Made by a program: the position numbers and the translations under genes. A stretch of DNA of 64,000 nt from Mycobacterium sp. DL440. GTDB lineage: Bacteria > Actinomycetota > Actinomycetes > Mycobacteriales > Mycobacteriaceae. Positions 46,864-54,689 of this stretch are shown here, piece after piece. The stretch lies in assembly GCF_011745145.1 (NCBI RefSeq), contig NZ_CP050191.1, positions 2,619,054 to 2,683,053 of the forward strand, written 5' to 3'. The notes under the pieces were generated by a model that saw only the letters and a program-made list of their open reading frames with translations, was not told where the DNA came from and did not search any database. Every line of letters begins with the position of its first letter. The first letter of the stretch is position 1.

Positions 46864-47619
46864 ATGACCCTGCTGATCGAGGACAACAACCGGGTTCGCA
46901 CGCTGACCCTCAACCGCCCCGACGCGCTCAACGCGTTCAACGAGGCGCTGTACGACGAGACGACGGTCGCCCTGCGTGCGGCCGCTGAGGATCCCGACGT
47001 CGCAGTGGTGCTGCTGACGGGTGCCGGCCGGGCGTTCAGTGCAGGCAACGACCTTGTCGAGATGCAGGCCCGCATCACCAACCCGGTTTTCACCCCGGGG
47101 GAGCACGGGTTCTACGGGATGCTCGAAGTGCTCGCGGACTTTCCGAAGCCGTTGATCTGTGCCGTCAATGGTGTCGGCGTGGGCATCGGCGCCACCATCC
47201 TCGGATATGCCGACCTCACGTTCATGTCGTCCTCGGCCCGGTTGAAGTGTCCGTTCACCAGCCTTGGGGTGGCACCAGAGGCGGCCTCCTCGTATCTGAT
47301 GCCACGGATGCTCGGCAGGCAGGACGCCGCTTGGCTGCTGATGTCCTCGGAGTGGGTGAGCGCGGCCGAGGCCCGCGAGATGGGTCTGGTGTGGAAGGTC
47401 TGCGAGCCCGACGAGCTGCTGACCGAGGCCAGGGGATACGCAGAAATCCTTGCGGCCAAGCCGATTTCCAGCCTGATCGCCGTGAAGCAAGCCATGATGG
47501 CACCGATCCGCGACCAGATCTCTGCAGCCGTGGAGCGGGAGAAGGCGTTGTTCGTCGAACTGGTGGGCGCGGCGGCCAACGTCGACGCGCTGGCTCAGTT
47601 CGCCGATCGCAAGCGTTAG
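46864..47619 (+). CDS. enoyl-CoA hydratase/isomerase family protein
   Basis: A 251-residue crotonase-fold enzyme. RVRTLTLNRPDALNAFNEAL, then LTGAGRAFSAGNDLVEMQ (oxyanion-hole region), KPLICAVNGVGVGIGATILG and SLGVAPEAASSYLMPRMLG are the family pattern. The catalytic glutamates of true hydratases are only partly matched (PEAASS), so isomerase or related activity is possible. ATG 46864 has GAGGAG upstream. Likely in fatty-acid or side-chain breakdown with the upstream gene. Confidence 0.85.
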   Translation: MTLLIEDNNRVRTLTLNRPDALNAFNEALYDETTVALRAAAEDPDVAVVLLTGAGRAFSAGNDLVEMQARITNPVFTPGEHGFYGMLEVLADFPKPLICAVNGVGVGIGATILGYADLTFMSSSARLKCPFTSLGVAPEAASSYLMPRMLGRQDAAWLLMSSEWVSAAEAREMGLVWKVCEPDELLTEARGYAEILAAKPISSLIAVKQAMMAPIRDQISAAVEREKALFVELVGAAANVDALAQFADRKR

Positions 47620-47831
47620 CGGGTGGCCCGCGACGGGCAACCGTTGAACTGGCTGGGGCACCCCTCGGCCGCCTGATGGGCGGCGATGATGGCGCGAATG
47701 GTGCGCCGGCAGCGTCCGCAGTCTGCGCCGGCTCCACACGCGTCGGCCACTTCTTTGGATGTGGTGGCGCCGGACTCCACGATCTCGTTGACGACTTGAC
47801 TGGTCGCTCCGGTACAGAGGCAGACGAACAT
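47616..47831 (-). CDS. bfd: bacterioferritin-associated ferredoxin (2Fe-2S)
   Basis: A 71-residue Bfd-type protein. MFVCLCTGATSQVV gives the CxC pair and ACGAGADCGRC the CxxC pair, binding a 2Fe-2S cluster; the helix-turn-helix between them is typical. Bfd docks on bacterioferritin and delivers electrons that reduce stored ferric iron for release. A Cys/Ser-rich tail of ~20 residues is extra. ATG 47831 overlaps the stop of the upstream unknown gene (TGATG). bfrA lies 880 bases away on the other strand. Confidence 0.88.
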   Translation of the reverse strand: MFVCLCTGATSQVVNEIVESGATTSKEVADACGAGADCGRCRRTIRAIIAAHQAAEGCPSQFNGCPSRATR

Positions 47832-48466
47832 CAGTCGTCCTGCTCGTCGACGTTCATGATGTAGGCCAACTTGCCCACGAACAGGCTGGGGTAGGCACCG
47901 AAGCCGGCCGTGGTCATCCACTCGGCGGCCGCGTCGGGGTGGTCGATCCACTGCCGGGCGCTGATCTCGTCGGAGACCTCCTGCAGGATCATCACTTCCT
48001 GGCCGTCGTCGAGCGCCTGATAGACCCAGATCTTGCGGATGCCGCCCTGCTCGAAGCGCTCAAGACCGTCGTGCACCTTGCGCATCAAGGTGGGAACGTC
48101 GTCGACGGTGGCCACCGCTCCCACGATCACCCCGGCCACGTGCGTCTCCGGGGACGGCTCGGTCAGATCGATTTTCTCCACCACTTCGCCGCCAAATATC
48201 GGCGGGATATCTTCGACGCCGGAAATATCGAACCACTCGAAAATTGCGGGCGAACGCAGTACGTCGCGGATGGATCGGGCGTGCCGAATGCCGATCGTCA
48301 CCAATACCCGGCCCGGTTCCCAAATTGATTTGTAAAGCACCACATGGTGGGCGCCGATCGACAACAGTCCGGAACGGTGTTTCCGCATCCATTTCCACAT
48401 TTGGTCGACGTCGTCGACGCGGAAATCGCAGGACAGGATGAGCGAGTGTAAATCGTACTCACTCAT
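47831..48466 (-). CDS. unknown protein, two ferredoxin-like repeats, in operon with bfd
   Basis: A 211-residue soluble protein. Two halves of ~95 residues each look alike: YDLHSLILSCDFRVDDVDQM leads to DVLRSPAIFEWFDISG, and HVAGVIVGAVATVDDV to ARQWIDHPDAAAEWMTTAGF, suggesting a duplicated alpha-beta barrel domain. No cofactor motif is evident. The gene starts 37 bases from an IdeR-box region shared with divergent bfrA, and its stop overlaps bfd. A role in iron storage or release is inferred from context. It might correspond to the Rv1874 region, but I am not sure. Confidence 0.6.
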   Translation of the reverse strand: MSEYDLHSLILSCDFRVDDVDQMWKWMRKHRSGLLSIGAHHVVLYKSIWEPGRVLVTIGIRHARSIRDVLRSPAIFEWFDISGVEDIPPIFGGEVVEKIDLTEPSPETHVAGVIVGAVATVDDVPTLMRKVHDGLERFEQGGIRKIWVYQALDDGQEVMILQEVSDEISARQWIDHPDAAAEWMTTAGFGAYPSLFVGKLAYIMNVDEQDD

Positions 48467-48502
48467 TTGTTGCCGACCTTTCTTTCGGGGTGGGATCGCA
48501 GA

Positions 48503-48526
48503 TTAGCGCAGTCTAACCTTAGTTAG
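48503..48526. promoter_or_regulatory. IdeR box region between the bfd operon and bfrA
   Basis: TTAGCGCAGTCTAACCTTA (48503-48521) matches 14 of 19 IdeR consensus positions. An overlapping outward-facing half pair CTAAC-CTTA-GTTAG ends at 48526. Two overlapping boxes upstream of bfrA occur in M. tuberculosis, where IdeR activates bfrA. The site is 37 bases from the divergent gene, so IdeR could repress that operon while activating bfrA. Confidence 0.65.
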
Positions 48527-48681
48527 GACAGCCAGTCCACTCTTCGTGGCCACGCCTCGGTGCGGGTGGCCCGGAAGGTGCGGCATTGCCCCATAAACAC
48601 GCCGAATTGCGGGAGAATCATTGCGCCACACCGTGCTTACTGCACTAGATTGGAAGTGCACGGCAAACGGCAATACTTGAC

Positions 48682-48690
48682 CAGCCCTCA
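48682..48690 (+). promoter_or_regulatory. predicted MrsI binding site in the bfrA leader
   Basis: CAGCCCTCA is the exact reverse complement of TGAGGGCTG in the MrsI loop (3346-3354). With one bulged A, two further pairs (GG with CC) extend it to 11. It ends 8 bases before the AGGAG ribosome site (48699-48703), where pairing would block translation. MrsI is published to repress bfrA in M. tuberculosis. Confidence 0.6.
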
Positions 48691-48708
48691 AGGTGCTTAG
48701 GAGTGACG

Positions 48709-49188
48709 ATGCAAGGCGATCCGGATGTTCTGAAATTGCTCAACGAGCAATTGACGAGCGAACTCACTGCAATTAACCAATATTTCCTGCACTCGAAAAT
48801 GCAGGATAATTGGGGATTTACCGAACTAGCTGAACACACCCGTTCCGAGTCTTTCGAAGAGATGCGGCACGCGGAGACCATCACCGACCGAATTCTGCTC
48901 TTGGACGGGCTGCCCAACTATCAGCGGCTGTTTTCGCTACGTGTGGGTCAGACGCTTCGTGAACAGTTCGAAGCCGATCTGGCCATCGAGTACGAGGTGG
49001 TCGCTCGACTGCGCCCCGGGATAATCATGTGCCGCCAAAAAGAGGATGCGACGTCGGCGCGGATCCTGGAGACGATCCTGGGTGACGAGGAGTCTCACAT
49101 CGACTACCTGGAGACTCAGCTCGAGCTCATGGAGAAGTTGGGTGACGCGCTCTATGCCGCGCAGTGCGTCTCCCGGCCGCCCCAATAA
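48709..49188 (+). CDS. bfrA: bacterioferritin BfrA (heme-containing)
   Basis: A 159-residue subunit of the 24-mer iron-storage shell; it nearly matches the M. tuberculosis protein from MQGDPDVLKLLNEQL onward. Ferroxidase ligands are E18 in LTSELTAINQYF, E51 and H54 in EEMRHAE, E94, and E127/H130 in DEESHIDYLE. Met52 between them is the heme ligand. ATG 48709 (AGGAG 6 bases before) is preferred to GTG 48703. It stores excess iron and detoxifies it. Upstream: IdeR boxes and an MrsI site; a strong terminator follows. Confidence 0.97.
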   Translation: MQGDPDVLKLLNEQLTSELTAINQYFLHSKMQDNWGFTELAEHTRSESFEEMRHAETITDRILLLDGLPNYQRLFSLRVGQTLREQFEADLAIEYEVVARLRPGIIMCRQKEDATSARILETILGDEESHIDYLETQLELMEKLGDALYAAQCVSRPPQ

Positions 49189-49217
49189 GCTCCGGTAGCT
49201 CGGCCCGTTTCAGCCGC

Positions 49218-49261
49218 AGCCGCCCTGGGTAGCCGGTCGTCGCCGGTTGCCCGGGGCGGCT
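49218..49261 (+). terminator. bfrA terminator
   Basis: Long interrupted hairpin: outer stem AGCCGCCC / GGGCGGCT (49218-49225 with 49254-49261), inner GGG/CCC and CCGG/CCGG, followed by TCGTTTGTG with a short T run. It lies 30 bases past the bfrA stop. Confidence 0.8.
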
Positions 49262-49334
49262 TCGTTTGTGCTGTAACTTTCATAGCTTGCCTAACGATAC
49301 AGCTGCTGAACCGGCAGGTTAGCGAAAGGAAGTC

Positions 49335-51392
49335 ATGACGAGCCCGACAACAACCGACGAGCAGCCATCCGGCGGCGCACTGCTGAGTGTGCGCAGACGC
49401 AACCTGGTGTTCGTCGCAGTCCTGCTCGGAATGCTGCTGGCCTCGCTCAATCAGACCATCGTCGCCACGGCTCTTCCCACGGTCGTGGCGGATCTCGGCG
49501 GAGCCGGTCACCAGGCGTGGGTGGTGACCAGCTATCTCCTGGCCTCCACCGTCGTCACCGCCGTGGTGGGGAAGGTCGGTGACATCTTCGGCCGGAAAGT
49601 GGTGTACCAGACGGCCGTTCTGTGTTTCCTGGTCGGTTCGGTGCTCAGCGGTCTGTCTGGATCGATGGCGATGTTGGTGGCCGCGCGGGCGCTACAGGGG
49701 ATCGGCGGCGGCGCGATCATGGTGACCTCGTCCGCGCTCATCGCTGAAGTCGTCCCGTTGCGGGACCGGGGCCGCTACCAGGGCGCGCTCGGGGCCGTAT
49801 TCGGTGTCACGACCGTGGCGGGTCCGCTCCTCGGCGGATTCGTCACCGATCACCTCGGCTGGCGGTGGGCATTCTGGATCAGCATCCCCGTCGGCGTCGT
49901 CGTCCTCCTGGTCTCGGCCGCAACGATCCCGGCGCTGGCGGCTCGTGTCTCACGCCCGGTGATCGATTACGCGGGAATCGTCTGGGTGGGCCTCGGGGCG
50001 TCCGGCCTCACGCTGGCCACCAGCCTCGGCGGAGAGCTGGCATGGACCTCACCGACCATTGTCGGACTGGTCGTCGGTTCCCTGCTGGCCCTGGTGCTGT
50101 TCGTCCGGGCGGAACTCAGGGCAGCTGAACCAATTCTGCCGATGCGCCTGTTCCGAAATCCGGTGTTCTCCATGTGTTGTGTGCTGTCGCTGGTCGTCGG
50201 CTTCGCCATGCTCGGTGCGCTCACCTTCATGCCCACCTTCATGCAGTTCGTCGACGGTGTATCGCCATCGGAATCCGGGCTGCGCACCATGCCGATGGTC
50301 ATCGGGCTGCTGATCACCTCGACCGTCAGCGGCAGCCTGGTGGGCCGAACGGGTCGCTACAAGATCTACCCGATCGCCGGCACGGCGATCATGCTCGTCG
50401 GCTTCGTGCTGCTGTCCCGGATGAATGCCGCGACACCGATCCCGCTGCAATCGCTGTACCTGCTCATCCTGGGCGCCGGTATCGGCATGTGCATGCAGGT
50501 GCTCGTCCTCATCGTGCAGAACACCTCCGACTTCAGCGATCTGGGCGTGGCGACTTCCGGCGTGACGTTCTTCCGGACCATCGGCAGTTCGTTCGGTGCC
50601 GCCATCTTCGGCTCGCTGTTTGTCGGATTCCTGTCGGATCGACTCCCCGGTGCGCTGGCGGCCAGCGGTGCTCCACCCGTGGCGGGCGCCTCGCCCAAGG
50701 CGCTGCACGAACTGCCGCCCGAGGTGGCCGCCCCGATCGTCAACGCCTATGCGGATGCGCTGGACCTGGTGTTCCTGTGTGCCGCGCCGGTGGCGCTCAT
50801 CGGCCTGATCGTCGCGCTGTTCCTCAAAGAAGTGCCGTTGCTCGAGGCCGAGGCGACCATGGCCGCGGACCTCGGCGAAGGCTTCGGTATGCCGAGCTCC
50901 GAGTCGGCCGACCAGGTGCTGGAGACGGTGGTTAGCCGCCTGATGCGCAGTTCACCCGAGATCCGGCTGCGGAGCGTTGCCGGACGGCCCGGGTGCGAGC
51001 TCGATGTGGCGGGGCTGTGGGCGCTGCTCAAGATCTACCGGCACAGCCAGATATTCGGCTCGGCTCGTTTATCTGAAATCGCCGACCGGCTCGTCGTGCC
51101 CTTCGAGGTACTTGAGCCGACCTTCGACCGGTTGGTGCAGGACGGCTATGTGTTACGGACCGGAGACAGCCTGTGGCTGACCTCGAGCGGGCTGGAGCAG
51201 GTCGACGGCGTCTCCGCTGCGCTGGTCGGACGGATCGTCGACAAGCTGGCCGAATCGTCGACGTTCGAGGGCCGCCCGGACCGCGCCCAGGTGGAGGCTG
51301 CACTGGAGCGCATCGCCCACCGGATCGTGGTGCAGCGGGACTGGGGAGACGATCGGACCGCGGCGCTGGCCGGCCCGGGCGCCAAAAACTAG
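49335..51392 (+). CDS. MFS drug-efflux transporter, DHA2/EmrB type, with C-terminal extension (Rv1877-like)
   Basis: A 685-residue pump. About 14 membrane helices fill residues 20-510; motif LNQTIVATALPTVVADLGG (first helix) and VGKVGDIFGRKVVYQ (antiporter motif A) identify the DHA2 family. The final ~175 residues form a soluble domain with two helix-rich modules, RLSEIADRLVVPFEVLEPTF resembling a winged helix. ATG 49335 has AAAGGA upstream. The ortholog Rv1877 follows bfrA in M. tuberculosis. Exports drugs or metabolites by proton exchange. Confidence 0.88.
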   Translation: MTSPTTTDEQPSGGALLSVRRRNLVFVAVLLGMLLASLNQTIVATALPTVVADLGGAGHQAWVVTSYLLASTVVTAVVGKVGDIFGRKVVYQTAVLCFLVGSVLSGLSGSMAMLVAARALQGIGGGAIMVTSSALIAEVVPLRDRGRYQGALGAVFGVTTVAGPLLGGFVTDHLGWRWAFWISIPVGVVVLLVSAATIPALAARVSRPVIDYAGIVWVGLGASGLTLATSLGGELAWTSPTIVGLVVGSLLALVLFVRAELRAAEPILPMRLFRNPVFSMCCVLSLVVGFAMLGALTFMPTFMQFVDGVSPSESGLRTMPMVIGLLITSTVSGSLVGRTGRYKIYPIAGTAIMLVGFVLLSRMNAATPIPLQSLYLLILGAGIGMCMQVLVLIVQNTSDFSDLGVATSGVTFFRTIGSSFGAAIFGSLFVGFLSDRLPGALAASGAPPVAGASPKALHELPPEVAAPIVNAYADALDLVFLCAAPVALIGLIVALFLKEVPLLEAEATMAADLGEGFGMPSSESADQVLETVVSRLMRSSPEIRLRSVAGRPGCELDVAGLWALLKIYRHSQIFGSARLSEIADRLVVPFEVLEPTFDRLVQDGYVLRTGDSLWLTSSGLEQVDGVSAALVGRIVDKLAESSTFEGRPDRAQVEAALERIAHRIVVQRDWGDDRTAALAGPGAKN

Positions 51393-51434
51393 AACTTGTT
51401 CCAGAACCGCCGGATTGTGCGTACGATTCGGCCT

Positions 51435-51917
51435 ATGAGCCGTATCGGAGAATTTCCCGACGACGACGTAGCCGGCTGGATCTTGAAGTCTCCCGAGATC
51501 GGCACCGCGATGGCCAACTTCACCAACGCGGTGTACACCAAGGGGCGGCTGCCCCTGCGGGTGCGCGAGCTCGCCCGGATGGTGATCGCGCTCGACAACG
51601 AGTGCGTGGTGTGCCAGAACACCCGCGACTCCGACGGCGTCGCGGCGGGGGTGGACGAGGATCTCTACGATCACGCCGCCGAGTGGCGGACCTGGCCGGG
51701 CTACAGCGAGCAGGAGCGGGTCGCCGCCGAGTTCGCCGAGCGCTTCGCGAGCGATCACACCGGACTGCGCGACGACGAGGAGTTCTGGGAGCGCGCGAAT
51801 AAGCAGTTCGATGCCGAACTGCTCACCGACCTGGCCCTGTCGTGTGCGATGTGGCTCGGAATGGGCCGGATGCTGCGGACTCTCGACATCGGTCAGACCT
51901 GCAAGATCACGCTGTAG
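51435..51917 (+). CDS. carboxymuconolactone decarboxylase/AhpD-like protein
   Basis: A 160-residue CMD-fold protein. The redox motif region reads ALDNECVVCQNTRDSDG: the CxxC pair is present, but the His normally three residues after the second Cys is replaced by Arg. So peroxidase-type activity may be changed. LRVRELARMVIALDNE and the end LLTDLALSCAMWLGMGRM are typical. ATG 51435 is preferred over the earlier start. It stands alone between the MFS gene and a broken VOC gene. Confidence 0.8.
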   Translation: MSRIGEFPDDDVAGWILKSPEIGTAMANFTNAVYTKGRLPLRVRELARMVIALDNECVVCQNTRDSDGVAAGVDEDLYDHAAEWRTWPGYSEQERVAAEFAERFASDHTGLRDDEEFWERANKQFDAELLTDLALSCAMWLGMGRMLRTLDIGQTCKITL

Positions 51918-51971
51918 CGAGGGCGCTCGCGGCGCGGTTTACCCCGGCATCGTGACGGCAATACCGCTGCC

Positions 51972-52338
51972 ATGATCGGAAGCCTTCGTTCTGTAGTGCT
52001 GGACTGCCGGGATCCTCGTGCGCTGGCCGCCTTCTACGCCGAGGTGCTCGGCGGCGACGTGGCCGCCGAGGATGACACGTGGGTGGTCGTCACAGACCCG
52101 GCGGGCAGGCGGCTCGCCTGCCAGTACTCGCCGCAGCACGAGCCGCCGGTATTTCCCGATCCGCGGGGGGTCACAGCAGATTCATCTGGACATCCAGGTC
52201 GACGAGCCGGATGCCGCCCAGCGTCAGGTGCTGGCGCTGGGTGCAACGCGCGTCGAGGATGCCGTCGGTGAGACCTTGTTCCGGGTGTTCCGTGATCCGG
52301 CCGGCCACCCGTTCTGCCTGGTGTGGGGTATCGACTGA
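51972..52338 (+). pseudogene. VOC/glyoxalase-fold protein with frameshift in a G6 run
   Basis: The first half MIGSLRSVVLDCRDPRALAA ... FPDPRG and the second half SQQIHLDIQVDEPDAAQR ... GHPFCLVWGID are in different frames. Removing one G from the run GGGGGG at 52165-52170 joins them as DPRGSQQIHLDI, giving a normal ~122-residue VOC domain. Either a real null allele or a sequencing error in a homopolymer. The family binds metal and acts on small-molecule substrates. Confidence 0.8.
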
Positions 52339-52350
52339 GCGGCTACGCCG

Positions 52351-52809
52351 TCAGACCAGCCCGGTGGCGTCGTATACCCACGACATGTCGGCGGTGGCGA
52401 AGTTCTCCAGCCAGTCCGGCGGGGCGTGGTTGGCCAGGGCGCCCATGTCCCAGTAGTCCTTCCACAGCGTCACCTTGCCGTTCTGCACCCGGTGCACGGT
52501 GACGAACCTGAGCACCGCGGATTCACCTGTGGCCCAATGCCATTCCTCGTGATGTTCGTACATGGCATCACGACCGTTGTCGACCAACAGGCCCGGGAAG
52601 TTCTCGTAGGAGGCCAGCGGTTCGAGACCGATCTTGAGCCGCTTGACGATGTCCTCGGGACCCTTGGCGGCCGCGGCCGGGCCCACCGGCATGTCAAGGT
52701 AGATGCAGTCGTCCGACAGGTACGACTTGAGAAGTTCCCAGTCGCGTCCCGACAGCGCCTTCCACATGCCGTGGACGGTTTCCTCGATCGAGACGTCTTC
52801 AACGGACAA
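52351..52809 (-). CDS. NTF2-like (SnoaL/limonene-epoxide-hydrolase-like) protein
   Basis: A 152-residue cone-fold protein. MWKALSGRDWELLKSYLSDD and LDMPVGPAAAAKGPEDIVKR, then a late strand segment VTVHRVQNGKVTLWKDYWDM, match the family. Many NTF2-like enzymes act as hydrolases, isomerases or dehydratases; Asp/His candidates exist but no specific set is diagnostic. ATG 52809 overlaps the end of the amidohydrolase gene by 11 bases, so it is co-translated in the SDR-amidohydrolase-NTF2 operon. Confidence 0.75.
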   Translation of the reverse strand: MSVEDVSIEETVHGMWKALSGRDWELLKSYLSDDCIYLDMPVGPAAAAKGPEDIVKRLKIGLEPLASYENFPGLLVDNGRDAMYEHHEEWHWATGESAVLRFVTVHRVQNGKVTLWKDYWDMGALANHAPPDWLENFATADMSWVYDATGLV

Positions 52810-54589
52810 TGGTCAACTTCCCATCCTTGGCGGAGATCGACGGGACGCGGTGCGCGGCCCGAAGGAACTGGCCGGTGCGCTGATGTCCCACCAGCTCGGT
52901 CAGCGCACCGTGGGCGAACACGGTGCGTCCGCCGACAAGCACCGCGGTGACGGTGTCGTCGTTGCGGTTCACCATGCGGGACAGTCCGCCGTACTGGTCG
53001 ACGGTCTCCTCGGCGTAGGCGTCGAGGGAGTCGTCGAGCCGCTGCGGGTCGACAACCACGACGTCGGCACGGTCCCCGATGCGCAGGTGGCCGGCGTCGA
53101 TCCGGTACCAGTCGGCGAGCTCACCGGTGAGCCGGTGCACGGCCTGCTCGATCGACATGAACGGCGTACCGGCCCGTTCGGCGTCGCGGACATGCCGCAG
53201 CAGGCGCAGTCCCATGTTGTAGAAGGCCATGTTCCGCAGGTGCGCACCGGCGTCGGAGAACCCGAGCTGAATGCCGGGATCGCGGGCCAGCTTCTTGAGC
53301 ACCTCGGGCCGGTGGTTGGAGATGGTGGTGCGCCAGCGGAGCGCGGTGCCGTGCTCGAGCACCAGGTCCAGGAAGGTGTCGACGGGGTGGAGCTCGCCGC
53401 GCTCCTGACCGACCTGTCCGAACGTCTTGCCGACCACGGATTGGTCAGGGCAGGCGACGATTTCGGCATCGAAGAAGTCCCGGTGCCACACCCGCACTCC
53501 GTACTTGCTGTCGTAGTCCTTGCGGAACCCGCGCCGGTATTCCTCGTCGCGCAGCAGTTCGTTGCGCTCGACCTCGTCGCGCAGGTGCAGAGCTGCTGCG
53601 CCGGAACCGAACTCCTCGAACACCACCAGGTCGATTCCGTCGGCGTACACCTCGAACGGCACCGGCAGGTGCTGCCACCGGAAGTTCCCGCCGAGCGCGT
53701 TCGCCGCCTTGGCCAGTGGTCCCATCATCCAGATCGCATACGGATTGGCTTTGATGTCGGCAGCCGAGAGCAGGCTGGTCTTCAGCTGCTTGCGGAACAG
53801 ACCGAGGGACTGGGCCACCTGCGAGGCCAGGTTGAGCGGATTCTGGATGTCGGGGCCGGACTGCAGCACCCGGCCCGCGCGGCGCAGCATCGACTTGAGC
53901 CGGCGCAGCTCACGGGGTTTGGCATAGGTGGACGGCAGGGTGCGGGACCGGCAGGTGTCGCCGTCGATCTTGTCGAAAAGCAGTTGCTGTGAGGACATCC
54001 CGACGAAGCCGGCGTCGAGGGCTTCTTTGAGCATCTGCTCCATGCGGGCCTGTTCGGCGGTCGTCGGCCGCTGGTCCTTGCGGGTGGCGCGGTCGAGTCC
54101 CATCACCGCGGTCCGCATGTCGGAGTGCCCGATGAAGGCGGCCAGGTTGGGGCCCAGTGGCAGCGCTTCGAGTGCCGAGACGTATTCGTCGCAGTTGGTC
54201 CACGTCTTGTTGTCATCGACGGCGGCGATCACGTGGTCGCGCGGGATCGCCTCGACACGGCCGAACAGGTCACCCGCGTCGTCACCGCCGACGTGCACGG
54301 TCGACAGCGAGCATGACCCGAGCATCGCGGTGGTCACGCCATGGCGCAGTGACTCCGACAGCGACGGGCCATTGAGGACTTCGACGTCGTAGTGCGTGTG
54401 GATGTCGAGCATGCCGGGGAGAACCCACTTGTCTCCCGCGTCGATGACCTGCGGGCAGTCCGTCTCGTCGAGAGGGTCCGGGGAGATGGCAACCACGTGC
54501 CCGTCACGAATTCCGATGTTGCGCACCGCGGACGGGGCGCCGGTGCCGTCGAACCACCGGCCGTCGCGAATGATTGTGTCGAAGCTCAC
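52799..54589 (-). CDS. N-acyl-D-amino-acid deacylase-type amidohydrolase
   Basis: A 596-residue amidohydrolase. RDGRWFDGTGAPSAVRNIGI starts the composite sheet domain; the metal motif MLDIHTHYDVEV lies near residue 65, and LGFSDAGAHLRNMAFYN holds the late Asp ligand. Family length and pattern fit D-aminoacylase-like enzymes that hydrolyse N-acyl amino acids. GTG 54589 is preferred because conservation begins right after it; TTG 54625 is possible. An AT-richer stretch (54620-54660) precedes the gene. It runs into the NTF2-like gene. Confidence 0.85.
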   Translation of the reverse strand: MSFDTIIRDGRWFDGTGAPSAVRNIGIRDGHVVAISPDPLDETDCPQVIDAGDKWVLPGMLDIHTHYDVEVLNGPSLSESLRHGVTTAMLGSCSLSTVHVGGDDAGDLFGRVEAIPRDHVIAAVDDNKTWTNCDEYVSALEALPLGPNLAAFIGHSDMRTAVMGLDRATRKDQRPTTAEQARMEQMLKEALDAGFVGMSSQQLLFDKIDGDTCRSRTLPSTYAKPRELRRLKSMLRRAGRVLQSGPDIQNPLNLASQVAQSLGLFRKQLKTSLLSAADIKANPYAIWMMGPLAKAANALGGNFRWQHLPVPFEVYADGIDLVVFEEFGSGAAALHLRDEVERNELLRDEEYRRGFRKDYDSKYGVRVWHRDFFDAEIVACPDQSVVGKTFGQVGQERGELHPVDTFLDLVLEHGTALRWRTTISNHRPEVLKKLARDPGIQLGFSDAGAHLRNMAFYNMGLRLLRHVRDAERAGTPFMSIEQAVHRLTGELADWYRIDAGHLRIGDRADVVVVDPQRLDDSLDAYAEETVDQYGGLSRMVNRNDDTVTAVLVGGRTVFAHGALTELVGHQRTGQFLRAAHRVPSISAKDGKLTIVR

Positions 54590-54689
54590 CCAGTCATAGA
54601 ACCGTCCCGGCAGCGGCACTGTCAATGAAAATGGTGAACAGATTTGAGAAAATGTCTACTCGAGCGGAGTGGGGCTGGCTGAACTGGGG

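Noticed and set aside
49286..49323. Inverted CTAAC...GTTAG pair before the MFS gene
   Set aside because: The spacer is far too long (over 20 bases) for an IdeR or TetR-type operator; likely chance.
54620..54660. AT-rich stretch upstream of the amidohydrolase, considered as a KstR-like operator
   Set aside because: Only short AACA/TGT halves fit and the spacing does not match a known regulator; too weak to call.
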